64,000 nucleotides of DNA from Verrucomicrobiia bacterium. Lineage in GTDB: Bacteria > Verrucomicrobiota > Verrucomicrobiia > Limisphaerales > JADLHS01. Shown here piece after piece: positions 8,433-17,313 of this stretch. The notes beneath the pieces were generated by a model. That model had not been told where the DNA came from. It was given only the letters and a program-made list of their open reading frames with translations, and did no database searches. The number at the start of each line of letters is the position of its first letter. Within the stretch, counting starts at the first letter, position 1. The stretch spans positions 248,001 to 312,000 of the forward strand of contig WYBW01000022.1 in NCBI GenBank assembly GCA_011525685.1, given 5' to 3'. The position numbers and the translations under genes are program-made.

Positions 8433-9883
8433 CGCTCCTCTCGCGCAATCTTGACGCTTTGCCCCGCCTGCAATCCGGCATCCACGGTCAATCCGTTCAC
8501 CAAGGCGGTGTAGGCGGGTGACCAGACATTGCCCGTGCGCGCGCCGAGTTCCTCCAGTCGCTCATCCTTCCGCGCCGTCGCGATTCGCAGGCACGTGCCG
8601 GTGATTGAGTTTCGCTCGGCGTCCGTAATGGGCCGCAGGCTGAGGGCGGCGTTTCTCAATGCCTCCTGATGCTTTTCCGGCGCGAGGCCGACCACCTGGA
8701 AGGTCTTTCCGGCCATCGTCACCCACGCGAAGTGCAGGTAAGCTGGAGCACGGCCGGAACGATCCAGATAGGTGACGACAAACGCCGGAAACTCACCAAC
8801 GGCGGCCTGACGCGTGGAAGCCGGTTCGACCCGGGCCTTGGCGCGCATCTGTTCGATGAACTTCCGGCCCGCGGTCTCCGGATCGGCGGTGGTCTCCGCC
8901 ACCCCCAGCAACAGCACGGCCTCCTGCTTCGGATGGAATGAGATCACGTACTGCGGCGTGTTCTGGTTTTTCCAGCCCTCGGGAAACGAGAGGGTGAAAC
9001 CGATGGCCGGTTGCAAAAACTGGTTCTTGCGGAAGACCCCAGCCTCGGGATTCTCGCCCCACCAAAGCCCCTCCAGTTTTGCGAAGAGCGAGGAAGGGTC
9101 GGGCGCCACGGGCGGTTTCGAGGCCGGAGTCAAGGCGGCAGCCAGACGGCTGATGTCCTTCAAGCGCGCTTCGGTCATGGGATGCGAATCAAAGATGCTG
9201 AAGCGCCGCTGTTCGCCGGTCTGGCTGGCCACGTCCCGCTCGATCCGGGCGAGAAACCCGCCCAAGGCGGCGGGATCATACCCGGCTTGTGCGGCGGTGC
9301 GAGTGCCGATGCGATCCGACTCGCTCTCCTGGCCGCGGCTGTACCGGCTCAACCACGCCCCGCCCACCACATCGAGCGGGGCGTTGATCAGCGCCCCCAG
9401 GTTTTCACCCACCACACTGCCAACGACGTTGCCCGGCAGCGAGAGCAGACCGGGGAGGATGCCTTTGCGTTGTTGCTTGGCCGAATGACGTTGTGTGACA
9501 TGGGCGATTTCGTGCGCCAGCACCCCGGCGAGTTCATCCTCCCGGTTGAGCAAGGTCAGCAGACCGCGCGAAACGTAAATACCGCCGCCGGGAATCGCGA
9601 ACGCGTTGGGTTCGGACAGGTCCACGATTTGAAAGCGGAATCTCCAGCGCGAGTCGTTCACGGTGGCCACGAGCCGATCGCCCACCTCGCGCAAGTAAGC
9701 TTCGGCGTCGGGCGCCCGATAGAGGCCGATCTCCTGCTCAACCAGTCGGGCTGTTTCCGCGCCCTGTTCGACGTCGCGCTCCATAGATGGCTTCAGCAAT
9801 TGGCCCCGCGCCGGGAAGACGCAAAGGCCGCATACCAGAGTGACAAGCGATGGAATGATCAGAGGTCGAAACAGGCGATCCAT
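8417..9883 (-). CDS. M48-family zinc metalloprotease (BepA-like), exported
   Basis: 488 residues with a signal peptide (~1-27). The zinc site is HEIAH at 124-128, with the third ligand in the ESESD segment at ~186-190. The IPGGGIYVSRGLL strand and the glycine-rich insertion after the zinc helix are typical of BepA/YfgC-like periplasmic proteases that survey outer-membrane protein assembly. The C-terminal ~220 residues hold an additional alpha/beta domain and a final LysM-like/TPR-replacement stretch (NVWSPAYTALVNGL) common to other M48 proteins with this architecture. The stop overlaps the alternative start of the SulP gene. Role in envelope quality control is an inference from the family. 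Confidence 0.9.
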   Translation of the reverse strand: MDRLFRPLIIPSLVTLVCGLCVFPARGQLLKPSMERDVEQGAETARLVEQEIGLYRAPDAEAYLREVGDRLVATVNDSRWRFRFQIVDLSEPNAFAIPGGGIYVSRGLLTLLNREDELAGVLAHEIAHVTQRHSAKQQRKGILPGLLSLPGNVVGSVVGENLGALINAPLDVVGGAWLSRYSRGQESESDRIGTRTAAQAGYDPAALGGFLARIERDVASQTGEQRRFSIFDSHPMTEARLKDISRLAAALTPASKPPVAPDPSSLFAKLEGLWWGENPEAGVFRKNQFLQPAIGFTLSFPEGWKNQNTPQYVISFHPKQEAVLLLGVAETTADPETAGRKFIEQMRAKARVEPASTRQAAVGEFPAFVVTYLDRSGRAPAYLHFAWVTMAGKTFQVVGLAPEKHQEALRNAALSLRPITDAERNSITGTCLRIATARKDERLEELGARTGNVWSPAYTALVNGLTVDAGLQAGQSVKIAREERWSKR

Positions 9884-9892
9884 GGTTGGAAT

Positions 9893-10837
9893 TCAATCGG
9901 GAGAGAGTTGCCAGTTCTTGTCCGGGTCACAGGCCCGCAGGCGGCTGACGATTCTCGTGGTGTTGGGTCCGAGATCCCGCTGATGAACCCGGCCCTGCTG
10001 GTTCACGATGAAAGTCATGATGCCAGAATCGCCGTATTCCGCCGGCCAGGCGACGAGGGCAAAACCGCCAATCATGTTTCCGTTGATGACGTAATCGTAT
10101 TTGCCGCCCGGCGCGTGTTTGCCCTGGCGCGTGAGAATTTTGAACAAGTAGCCGTGGAACGGCTTGGGGCCGGAATCGTCGCCACCCGGCGGGCGGGTGT
10201 AGCCCTCGCCCTGGGCGTAGGCGAACAACGGGCCGAGCGGACTCATTTCACCGTTGACCTCCGGATACCAGAAGAGGCCATCCGTCCGGCCCCGAGAACT
10301 GTTGATCCTTTGCGCGAATTCCAGAACGCCATCTCCGTCGCGGTCACGGCTGGCATACTCGCGCTGCGCCTGCACATAGGCGCGCAGCACCCGCAGCACG
10401 TCCAGTTCGTTGCGCCCAATGCGGCGATTCAGCAACTCCTCCACACCCGCCGCGGTGTCGAATTGCCAGCCGTTCGGGACTTTGACGAGCGGAATCGGGA
10501 ACGGCCAGGCGTTCGGGCCGACTTCGAGCATCATCCGCGACTCAGACTCGCGCACCAGCCGGTTTGTGGAATTGAAGGCCGCAGAAAACTCCGCGAACTC
10601 CGCCGCGCCCTGGACTTCGTCCGGATTCACCAGAACGCTGGCGGCAGGGCCAAGAATCGTGCCCAGCCCCACGCGGTTCGTTGCGCTCACGGCCCTGTGC
10701 AACGCCGTCACCGCTTCCTCGGGCGTTGCGAAAGTCTGTCCTGACTCTGCTGCGGAAGCGCGGGCTGGCCCGTTCAGCAACACCGACAGCGACAGGAGGG
10801 CGGGAACAAAGCAACTGATTGAGAAATATGTTTTCAT
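9893..10837 (-). CDS. DUF2950 family exported protein
   Basis: 314 residues with an N-terminal signal peptide ending near ASA (~29). The body matches DUF2950: TFATPEEAVTAL near the N-terminus, a central DGDGVLEFAQ segment and a C-terminal block with YDYVINGNMIGGFALVAWPAEYGDSG read in parts. Function unknown. In many Gram-negative genomes DUF2950 is encoded next to DUF3300, and the same pair occurs here (DUF3300 ends 21 bases upstream), which supports both calls and suggests a shared periplasmic role. The gene ends nine bases before the M48 protease starts. Confidence 0.88.
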   Translation of the reverse strand: MKTYFSISCFVPALLSLSVLLNGPARASAAESGQTFATPEEAVTALHRAVSATNRVGLGTILGPAASVLVNPDEVQGAAEFAEFSAAFNSTNRLVRESESRMMLEVGPNAWPFPIPLVKVPNGWQFDTAAGVEELLNRRIGRNELDVLRVLRAYVQAQREYASRDRDGDGVLEFAQRINSSRGRTDGLFWYPEVNGEMSPLGPLFAYAQGEGYTRPPGGDDSGPKPFHGYLFKILTRQGKHAPGGKYDYVINGNMIGGFALVAWPAEYGDSGIMTFIVNQQGRVHQRDLGPNTTRIVSRLRACDPDKNWQLSPD

Positions 10838-10858
10838 GGAAAATCCTTCGGCTGAACT

Positions 10859-12205
10859 TTATCGGCGACCCCCTCCGCCCCGGGCTGCGCCGCCGCCGCC
10901 GCGACTGACGGCGCCGCGACTGCTGGCGCTGTGCGCGGCCGACCCGCTGCTCACGCCGCCAAAGGCGCTGGAGGGCTGCGCACTGGGACGACTGACCGAG
11001 GGTGACGAAGCCGGCCGCGCTCCAGCGGAAGGAGTTGGCGCCGGCCGGGCCGCAGCGGAAGGAGTTTGTGCCGGCCGCGCTCCCGTGGAGGGGGACGGTG
11101 TTGGCCGGGCAGCGGACGGTTGTTGCCACGTGGTGGTCGGCCGCGCTCCCGCGGTCGGCGACGCCGGACGTTGGGCGGGCGTGGCTGGCCGGGCGGCACC
11201 CGCTCCCGCCGCGGGTTGTTGCGCGGGTCTGGTGGCGGCAGCGCCCGCGGCGGGTCGCGTGGCTGGCTGAGTCGAAGCTCCGCTCCACCCACGCGCCTCA
11301 CGGGTGGCCGGGCTGGCGGCACCGGACCGGTTAAGGCGGCTCTGATCCGGTTGCCATTTTTGTTGGGTGGCGCTGGTGCCGGTCCGCGCCCCGGATTGTG
11401 AGGCGGGCCGGTCGCCCCGATTGATGGTCGTATTCCGGTCAATATCAATGTCCACGTCCCCGCCACCCCCGACCCATATGGCGCCGCCGCCGCCCACCCA
11501 GACCGCGCCCCCGTGCCAATCGCAATTGTTGGCAATGATGGCGCCAATGCCCACCGCCACCCCAAACGAAACCAACGGCGCCACTGGATTGTAAACATAA
11601 CCCGGCGGTGGATAATAAACCGTTGGCGGATACGTCGGCACATAAACGACCTGGGGATTGGCCGGCGCGACCTGGACGATCTGGTTGGTGACCGTGACGA
11701 CCTGGGTCACGTTGGTCTGGACGACCACAAAGTTGGTGACCGTGACAATCTGTTGCGCCGTGGTTTGCAGCGTGCCGGCCTTGTGCGCCTTGGCGCGAAG
11801 GGACTGGATCGTATCCATCAATTCCTTGGGCTGATCGAGAAACGCCTGTCCCAGCGCCACCGTCCATTCCAGGTCCTTGTCCAATTGCGCGATCAAGTCG
11901 GGGATCTTGGCCACCGCCTTGACGTTTGTGTCCCAAGATTGCTGATCCACCTTGGCAACGTTGTTGGTGTCCCTCACGAACCGCGCGGCCTGCACGATCT
12001 CCAAAGGATAAACTGAGGCCGGGAGGATGATGCTGATGAGCGGGTCGGGATGCAGTGCGATGGGCATGGCGAGTTTCTCTAGTTCCGCGGAGCTGCGTTG
12101 CGTGGGCGCGGATGGCGGCGGCGCGGGCGCGTCGGCAGCGCGAAGCTCGAATCCGCAGCCCGAGGCGCAGCAGAGTGCCACGATGATGAGAAATGGAAGT
12201 TTCAT
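10859..12205 (-). CDS. DUF3300 family exported protein with low-complexity tail
   Basis: About 448 residues. The ATG at 12205 opens a signal peptide with a possible lipobox-like CASGC; upstream in-frame codons are not convincing. Residues ~40-215 are the DUF3300 domain, including LAMPIALHPDPLISIILPASVYP and repeated VTVTN segments. A Gly/Trp/Asp-rich block follows (~225-260: HGGAVWVGGGG, then DVDIDID). The last ~190 residues are Pro/Ala/Thr/Gly repeats of the type PTPSxGARPA and end in a Gly/Arg/Ser tail, probably disordered and surface- or wall-interacting. DUF3300 is usually paired with DUF2950, as here. Molecular function unknown. Confidence 0.85.
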   Translation of the reverse strand: MKLPFLIIVALCCASGCGFELRAADAPAPPPSAPTQRSSAELEKLAMPIALHPDPLISIILPASVYPLEIVQAARFVRDTNNVAKVDQQSWDTNVKAVAKIPDLIAQLDKDLEWTVALGQAFLDQPKELMDTIQSLRAKAHKAGTLQTTAQQIVTVTNFVVVQTNVTQVVTVTNQIVQVAPANPQVVYVPTYPPTVYYPPPGYVYNPVAPLVSFGVAVGIGAIIANNCDWHGGAVWVGGGGAIWVGGGGDVDIDIDRNTTINRGDRPASQSGARTGTSATQQKWQPDQSRLNRSGAASPATREARGWSGASTQPATRPAAGAAATRPAQQPAAGAGAARPATPAQRPASPTAGARPTTTWQQPSAARPTPSPSTGARPAQTPSAAARPAPTPSAGARPASSPSVSRPSAQPSSAFGGVSSGSAAHSASSRGAVSRGGGGAARGGGGRR

Positions 12206-12242
12206 AAGGGTGAGTGGTTGAATGTCAGCGGCTGTAAAGCAA

Positions 12243-12890
12243 TCAGAGTTGAATTTGAAGGGACAACATGCGTCCCGCGGCGAACAGAAACGCTGCCAGG
12301 CCCAGCCCCAGCACGGTTCGCCGGCCCCATAGCGAATCAAACTTCGCTGCCGTTCCACCGCAAAACAGCGCCGAAGCCAAAAGCACGGTGAGCAGCACGT
12401 AATTCCGCGAGGTGCGACCGGCTTCGCCGGCCTGCTGCCAAAAGACCTCGCTTTCGGCTTCCGCCTGTCGCGAGTCTTCCAGGAGCCGTGGTTGATAGAA
12501 GTTGGTCACGAACGGGTGCGGCGGGGCGTTTGCATTCTCGAAGGGATTTGTCGCCAGCCACGCGTCAAAGGCTCTTTTGGCCTCGCCGCGGAACCGGTCG
12601 GAATAGAAGCGCGCCAGGGATTCATTGGAGCCGGCGCGGGCGTTGATGTACTGGCTGAACAACAGCACATCCGCGAGCCTCAGTTGGTAGGATTGAAGTT
12701 CAGCCGCCGCCGCGCGGCGGCCCGCCATGGCGGACAAGTTCATGGTCCGTTGCGATAGGCCTCCCCAGGCAGCGGCCTGAAAGGAACACCACGCCGTGCC
12801 CACCGTGGCCAGCGAAAGCAGCACGAGCGCGGCCGGCTCGAACAACGGTTGCTTTCGGGCGACGTTCGCGAGCTGTGGCGGCGTGCTCAC
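12243..12890 (-). CDS. Hypothetical membrane protein with two terminal TM regions
   Basis: 215 residues. One hydrophobic helix lies at ~18-40 (with WCSFQAAAWGGLSQ just after it). Two more lie at ~163-185 and ~190-213. The ~120-residue region between them is helical and charged and would face the periplasm or cytoplasm. I recall similar proteins as uncharacterised (DUF4337-like organisation), but no diagnostic motif can be named. It lies between the DUF3300 gene and a small lipoprotein gene with gaps of 37 and 6 bases, so it is likely part of the same transcript. Confidence 0.6.
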   Translation of the reverse strand: MSTPPQLANVARKQPLFEPAALVLLSLATVGTAWCSFQAAAWGGLSQRTMNLSAMAGRRAAAAELQSYQLRLADVLLFSQYINARAGSNESLARFYSDRFRGEAKRAFDAWLATNPFENANAPPHPFVTNFYQPRLLEDSRQAEAESEVFWQQAGEAGRTSRNYVLLTVLLASALFCGGTAAKFDSLWGRRTVLGLGLAAFLFAAGRMLSLQIQL

Positions 12891-12896
12891 GAGCGT

Positions 12897-13220
12897 TCAT
12901 CTCCGTCCGCCCCCACCACGCGGCATGGCTCGCGGCGCGGATGGGATGGAAGGCATCGGTGTTGGCCGTGGTGCCGGTGTTGGCCGGGCGATCGGGTGCT
13001 CGGGGTGCGCTCCCCCACCCGGCCGATCAGGTCGCTCGGGCGGCGTGACAATGATGTCCACGTCGTCATAGTCCCCGCCGTAATACCAAGGATCGTAGAA
13101 ACCGACACCGTAATACATGCTGCCACTGACGTTGCCGCCGCCATCCGTGCTTTCGCAACCGGTGAAGACCACAAACGTCAGCGCGAGCGCCGCGAGAACT
13201 TTGCGACGAAGTCTTGTCAT
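12897..13220 (-). CDS. Small lipoprotein, Pro/Gly/Arg-rich tail
   Basis: 107 residues. The ATG at 13220 starts a lipoprotein signal peptide (MTRLRRK, hydrophobic core, then VVFTGC) with lipidation Cys at ~22. The mature part has an aromatic/Gly/Asp segment (SMYYGVGFYDPWYYGG) and a Pro/Arg tail ending PRGGGGRR, similar in style to the tail of the neighbouring DUF3300 protein. No catalytic motif. The tail similarity suggests these neighbours share a location or polyanionic partner (inference). It ends 6 bases before the next gene and starts 1 base after the VOC gene stop. Confidence 0.6.
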   Translation of the reverse strand: MTRLRRKVLAALALTFVVFTGCESTDGGGNVSGSMYYGVGFYDPWYYGGDYDDVDIIVTPPERPDRPGGGAHPEHPIARPTPAPRPTPMPSIPSAPRAMPRGGGGRR

Positions 13221-13221
13221 A

Positions 13222-14142
13222 TCAGCGCGCTCCTCCCATTTCACCACTCCACTCGAGCAGGCCAATGGCCGCGCCGGTCGGGTCCGCAATCACGGCCACC
13301 TTGCCCCCGAAGAGTTCGGTTCTTGGCTCAACGAGCGCCTTGCCGCCGAGGTGTTTTGCCTGTGCCACCGATTCCCCCACGTTCTTCACGCGAACAAAGG
13401 GCAGCCAGTTGGGCTTCACCTGTTCCCTGGATTGCGGGATCGTCCGCACGGTGGCTCGTGCGTAACCTTTGCTGACCAGCACATAGTCGCTTGACCCGGC
13501 GCCGGCAGTCTTTTCGACGATTTCGTAGCCGCCTACATCGCGATAGAATTCCGCCGCGTTGCGGGCGTCCCGAGTCAACAACTGAATCCAAATCCAATCG
13601 CCTGGCTCGGGCAGAAAATCCTCCGGGTCGCCCGAACCGGACTTGATCACGCCGAACACCACGCCCTCGGCATCGGCGAAGAGAGCTTGTTCGCCGCGAT
13701 CAGGCATCTTGCGCGGCGCCGCCAGGACACGTCCGCTCCGCTCGGTCACGGCACGTTGCGCGCGTTCGACGCTGGGAACGGAAAGGTAACCGATCCAACG
13801 CGGTTTGGCCTCGGGTCGGTCTGCGGGACGCGGACGTTGAAACATCCCGCACAAAGGACGTTCGTCATTGGCGGCGATCGTGTAATTGCCGTAATCCCGA
13901 AACGTCCAGCCGAACAACCGTGAATAGAAAGCCCGCGCCGCCGGCACGTTGTCGGTGACCAGATCGGCCCAGACGAATTTGCCGGGCAGGCGCGGGCTGC
14001 CGGAAACCGTGCTCAACGGCGGCAGCTTCGTAGCATCGGAGGCCGAGGCGACCGATGCGCCAAGTAGCAGGACGGCGGACACCGCCAGCGAACCAGGAGC
14101 GCAGCATTGGCGCAGGCGAAGAATCGAAGCTTTAAGATTCAT
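13222..14142 (-). CDS. Exported VOC/glyoxalase-fold protein, two domains
   Basis: 306 residues with a signal peptide (~1-35, ending ASAS). Two vicinal-oxygen-chelate repeats follow: ~55-165 (FVWADLVTDNVPAARAFYSRLFGW) and ~180-300 (WIWIQLLTRDARNAAEFYRDVGGY). This arrangement matches the glyoxalase/bleomycin-resistance group of tandem VOC proteins. Metal-ligand positions are not fully conserved by eye (first strand carries D, not H), so enzymatic activity is uncertain. Periplasmic location is unusual for VOC proteins, which are mostly cytoplasmic. The reading frame is clean and the two repeats are the main support. Confidence 0.8.
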   Translation of the reverse strand: MNLKASILRLRQCCAPGSLAVSAVLLLGASVASASDATKLPPLSTVSGSPRLPGKFVWADLVTDNVPAARAFYSRLFGWTFRDYGNYTIAANDERPLCGMFQRPRPADRPEAKPRWIGYLSVPSVERAQRAVTERSGRVLAAPRKMPDRGEQALFADAEGVVFGVIKSGSGDPEDFLPEPGDWIWIQLLTRDARNAAEFYRDVGGYEIVEKTAGAGSSDYVLVSKGYARATVRTIPQSREQVKPNWLPFVRVKNVGESVAQAKHLGGKALVEPRTELFGGKVAVIADPTGAAIGLLEWSGEMGGAR

Positions 14143-14187
14143 GGTTCAAATTGCCGGGTTGGAGCGCCAACCCGGCGTCCAAAACGG

Positions 14188-14799
14188 CTATTCGGCACTC
14201 TTCTTCTTCACCTTCTCCAGCGAGATCGCCAGCGCTTCCGTGCAGGTGACGATGATATTCTCGCCGATTCGCATTTGAGTCAGGCGCGATGGATCGTCCA
14301 CGCGCGCCGTCACGTAGTTCCCTTGCGGCCCCTTGACCGTGATCGTCTGTGTGGGGCGGTCCAGTCCTTCGATGGTCGCCACAACTTTGAACCGGCGGAG
14401 ACCGCCGCCGGCCGGCGAGGTCCCGGGCGGCGCCTTGCCCGCGGCGTCCAGCACCACGAAGGGAGTCTTCTCCTCCTCGGGCGTGGGTCTGCGCAGTTCG
14501 GCCGCAAACGACAGATAGTAATCCGCCTCCACGAGGTCACCGACCTTCACCTCGTTCAACCGCTTGACCCGCTGGTCCACCGTGATGGTCACGGTGTTCC
14601 CCAGCGGCCCCTTCAACGTGACTTCGCGTTTGGCGGGGTCAATGGCCTCGACCGACGCGGTCAACGTGACGAGCACGGCCTCCTCGCGGGCCAGGCGCGG
14701 GCCGGCGGGCGAAGGCTGACCTTCGCCACACCGGACAACGCACTGGCCGGCGGCCAGCAACACACTACACAAGAGGGAGCAACCAAAAGGTCTGTTCAT
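14188..14799 (-). CDS. Exported protein with two ~58-residue beta repeats
   Basis: 203 residues with a signal peptide. The mature part holds two copies (~43-100 and ~130-190) of a motif that can be written xTAxVxAIDxxxRxVTLKGP, then GNxVTxxV, then VGDxV or IGENI and finally EAL. It resembles small OB-like beta domains. The same unit occurs twice more in the protein at 33736-34767, so these are paralogous exported repeat proteins. No catalytic residues are apparent; a role in binding or in envelope assembly is only a guess. The reading frame has normal codon use for the region. Confidence 0.6.
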   Translation of the reverse strand: MNRPFGCSLLCSVLLAAGQCVVRCGEGQPSPAGPRLAREEAVLVTLTASVEAIDPAKREVTLKGPLGNTVTITVDQRVKRLNEVKVGDLVEADYYLSFAAELRRPTPEEEKTPFVVLDAAGKAPPGTSPAGGGLRRFKVVATIEGLDRPTQTITVKGPQGNYVTARVDDPSRLTQMRIGENIIVTCTEALAISLEKVKKKSAE

Positions 14800-14844
14800 T
14801 AGGCTGATCGAATTTGATCTTGTGTGGGTTGGAGCCTCCCCACT

Positions 14845-15462
14845 TCACTTGGCTTCCGAGGACAGGGCTTTCTCCATCTTGTCCATTTCCTTGAGCGCGG
14901 CGTTCACCGCCTTGCTGACGAACTGGTGGTTCCAGTTGGCACTCTTGACCGTGCTCTTGATGGCCTTGACACCACCGGCGGTGACGTCAGTGGACAGGGC
15001 CTTCTGGATGTCACCCAGGTCGGACAGGAACGGCGCGAATTTCTCGCTCGCTACTTTCAGCGAGGCTTCAACCTTGTCGTAGCTGACTTTGACAGCGTCC
15101 AGCCGCTTCTGAGCCTTCTTGCGCAAGGACTCGTTCGCAATGCTATTGACGGTGCTTTGCCAGCTCTGGAAGTACTGCCGGCCGTCGCTGGCCATCCATT
15201 GGACGCGCGTCTTCGTCCAGCCCGCGGCGGATTCCGTCTTGGCCACTTCCGCACAGTAAGTGTTGTAGGCGGGCTTCAGATCACCCTGAGTCTGTTTGGT
15301 CAACGCGTTGAGCGCCTCGAGCGTGGCCTTGAGCTGGGCGTCGGTGCGGCTCGTTTCGGCTCGGGCGTCCTTGATGCTCCTGGCGAGTTGCTCCTGGCTG
15401 GCCTGGGCGGCCGTGGCCAGCAGGGTCGCGAGGCCGATGAGGATGCAGAGTTGTTTTTTCAT
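14845..15462 (-). CDS. DUF2959-like exported helical protein (paralogue 1)
   Basis: 205 residues. The ATG at 15462 begins a short signal peptide ending QAS. The mature protein is helical and charged, with many Lys/Glu/Ala heptad-like stretches, and resembles DUF2959. A paralogue at 25947-26564 is nearly identical along most of its length (for example SYDKVEAS and FLSDLGDIQKAL in both). The start region on the mRNA is A-rich with no Shine-Dalgarno, the same as for the paralogue. Function unknown; periplasmic location inferred from the leader. Confidence 0.65.
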   Translation of the reverse strand: MKKQLCILIGLATLLATAAQASQEQLARSIKDARAETSRTDAQLKATLEALNALTKQTQGDLKPAYNTYCAEVAKTESAAGWTKTRVQWMASDGRQYFQSWQSTVNSIANESLRKKAQKRLDAVKVSYDKVEASLKVASEKFAPFLSDLGDIQKALSTDVTAGGVKAIKSTVKSANWNHQFVSKAVNAALKEMDKMEKALSSEAK

Positions 15463-15588
15463 TTTCGTTGGTCCGTTCTTGTTGGTGTTGTTGTTTCTTG
15501 TTTGTTGCCGTCTCCACCGCCGATTCACTCGGGTCTGAAGATCAGCAAATCTGTTGGTCTTGGTTTCATTCGCAGACCGCCCGGTTCG

Positions 15589-16461
15589 TTACAGCGCCCC
15601 GGCGCCGAGCGAGCCTTCCGGCACCGTCAACAGCGGGCAGGACGCCATTCGCAGCACCCGCTCGCTGTGGCTTCCACGCAGGGCATCCAGGAAGCCGTTG
15701 CGTCCATCCGTGGACATGACGATCAGGTCGGCGGATTCCTTGGCCGCCGTGTCCACAATGCCGTGAATCACGTCTCCGGTTCGGGTCACTTTTTTCCATT
15801 CCCAGCCGGGCAGGTCCGGACATTGCACCGCCGGCATTGCGCCCGATTCTCCGACGTGCAGGAGCACAAACTTGCCGTGCGTCCGCTGCAATCGCGCCGC
15901 GAGGCGAACGGCAGCGGCCACGGCAGGTTGCGGGCTTGGCCTGGCGGCGATCGGGATGAGAATCCGGCTCAAGGAAACCGAACCGTCCTTCGCGGAAACG
16001 AAGCCTGGAACGTGATCCGGGATGAAGAGCGTCATCTGCCCCGACTGGCGGGCGATCGGCTCGGCCAGTGATTGCCGCAACCAAGTGGCTCGGCCATTGT
16101 GGGAATGGGTGGCCAGCACGATCAGGTCGGCGGGATGTTCCTCCAAGTAACGCAGGACGGCCTTGGCCGGGTTGGTGTCGCGGGCGACGGTTTTGCGCAC
16201 GTCAATGCCCAGTTGCGGGACCGCGGATTTCGGACTGCCGGGGGGAAGCAATCCCCACTGCTCCAAGGTTTCGCGAACCCCCGGGAATTCGGTCCACGCC
16301 GCCCCGCCATCGGGGGCCACGTGCAAGATGCTGAACTTGGACTTCGCGACGATGGCGGCCTTCAGCGCGTGATGGAAGGCGGTCAGGCTGCCGGCGGAGA
16401 AGTCCGACGGATGCAGGATGCTGTCAACGACGGGAGCGGAATAATCAGGGGTTTGGCTCAT
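15589..16461 (-). CDS. Tandem universal stress protein (UspA family)
   Basis: 290 residues with two Usp domains, roughly 10-150 and 160-285. Each begins with a hydrophobic strand followed by a DFS/IAARPS loop and ends with a conserved segment: DLIVLATHSHNGRATWL in the first and DLIVMSTDGRNGFLD in the second, then SERVLRMASCPLLTVP. The final part contains the usual nucleotide-binding G-x2-G-x9-G(S/T)-like region in degenerate form. Universal stress proteins are cytoplasmic and respond to starvation, oxygen or energy stress. PPK2 and an ABC-type binding protein lie nearby, in line with a stress/energy neighbourhood. Confidence 0.88.
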   Translation of the reverse strand: MSQTPDYSAPVVDSILHPSDFSAGSLTAFHHALKAAIVAKSKFSILHVAPDGGAAWTEFPGVRETLEQWGLLPPGSPKSAVPQLGIDVRKTVARDTNPAKAVLRYLEEHPADLIVLATHSHNGRATWLRQSLAEPIARQSGQMTLFIPDHVPGFVSAKDGSVSLSRILIPIAARPSPQPAVAAAVRLAARLQRTHGKFVLLHVGESGAMPAVQCPDLPGWEWKKVTRTGDVIHGIVDTAAKESADLIVMSTDGRNGFLDALRGSHSERVLRMASCPLLTVPEGSLGAGAL

Positions 16462-16491
16462 GAGCGGGCGGATGGGTTTTGTTCGAGGGGT

Positions 16492-17265
16492 TCAGCGATA
16501 AAGCGGGATCCAACGTTTCACGATGGCGGCGGTGCGCCCTTCCTTTTGGAGTTGTTCCAGGGCTCGGTTCACGGCCTCCAGGAGTTCGGGGTCCGACTTG
16601 CGCACGGCCCACGCGAGTTGTTCCTCGCTCAGAAGCACCTTCACCGCGACCAAACCCTCGACTTCATTCATTCCGGCCAGCCACCAGATGATGGGGACAT
16701 CCGAGACAAACAGATCAATCTTCTTCTTCGCCAATGCCCTGGCCGCCTCCTGCGGAGACTTGAAGGCTTTGCGTTTGCTGCGCGAAAACTCCTGTTGTAC
16801 CAGAAAGTCGCCGGTGGTGGCCTGAAGAACGCCGATCGTGCCTTGCGGACTGGGCGGAAAACCCAGCAGATACTTGTTGGCGTCTTCGCGCCGCACCAGC
16901 ACGGTCTGACCCACGGCCAGATACGGTTTGGTGAACGCGACCCGGAGTTGCCGCGCGGGCGTGATGGACATGCCGGACATGATGATATCCGTGCGGCCGT
17001 CGGTCAGCGCAGGGATCTGATCTTCCCAATTGATTTCCACGAGTTGCACGGGGCGGCCAAGTTTCTCGCCCAAGGCGACAGCCAGATCCGCTTCTACGCC
17101 TACCAACCGTCCTCCCTCCTTGTAAATCATGGGCGGAAACATTGCGCTCACGCCCACGCGGAGCGGTTGAGCCGAAGCACCGGCGCCGCCCTGTGCGAAA
17201 ACCAGCGACGGCAACAGGCAGCCCAGGAGACTCAGGCATTTCTTCCAGTTCATAAATCGCATCAT
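16492..17265 (-). CDS. Family-3 extracellular solute-binding protein
   Basis: 257 residues with a signal peptide ending VFAQ (~25). The mature part has the classic type-3 fold: LRVGVSAMFPPMIY, GVEADLAVALGEKLGR, the DIIMSGMSITPARQ substrate-contact segment and the hinge GVLQATTGDFLVQQEF. These proteins bind amino acids or other small organic solutes in the periplasm, usually for ABC import. No permease or ATPase gene adjoins it, so the partner is elsewhere. A similar domain is fused to the symporter at 3438-5621. Three in-frame ATG codons (17265, 17262, 17253) are possible starts. Confidence 0.88.
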   Translation of the reverse strand: MMRFMNWKKCLSLLGCLLPSLVFAQGGAGASAQPLRVGVSAMFPPMIYKEGGRLVGVEADLAVALGEKLGRPVQLVEINWEDQIPALTDGRTDIIMSGMSITPARQLRVAFTKPYLAVGQTVLVRREDANKYLLGFPPSPQGTIGVLQATTGDFLVQQEFSRSKRKAFKSPQEAARALAKKKIDLFVSDVPIIWWLAGMNEVEGLVAVKVLLSEEQLAWAVRKSDPELLEAVNRALEQLQKEGRTAAIVKRWIPLYR

Positions 17266-17313
17266 TTAGAGTGGGTGTTTGGGTGATGATTGAGAGGAGG
17301 CTGGCATTGAAAT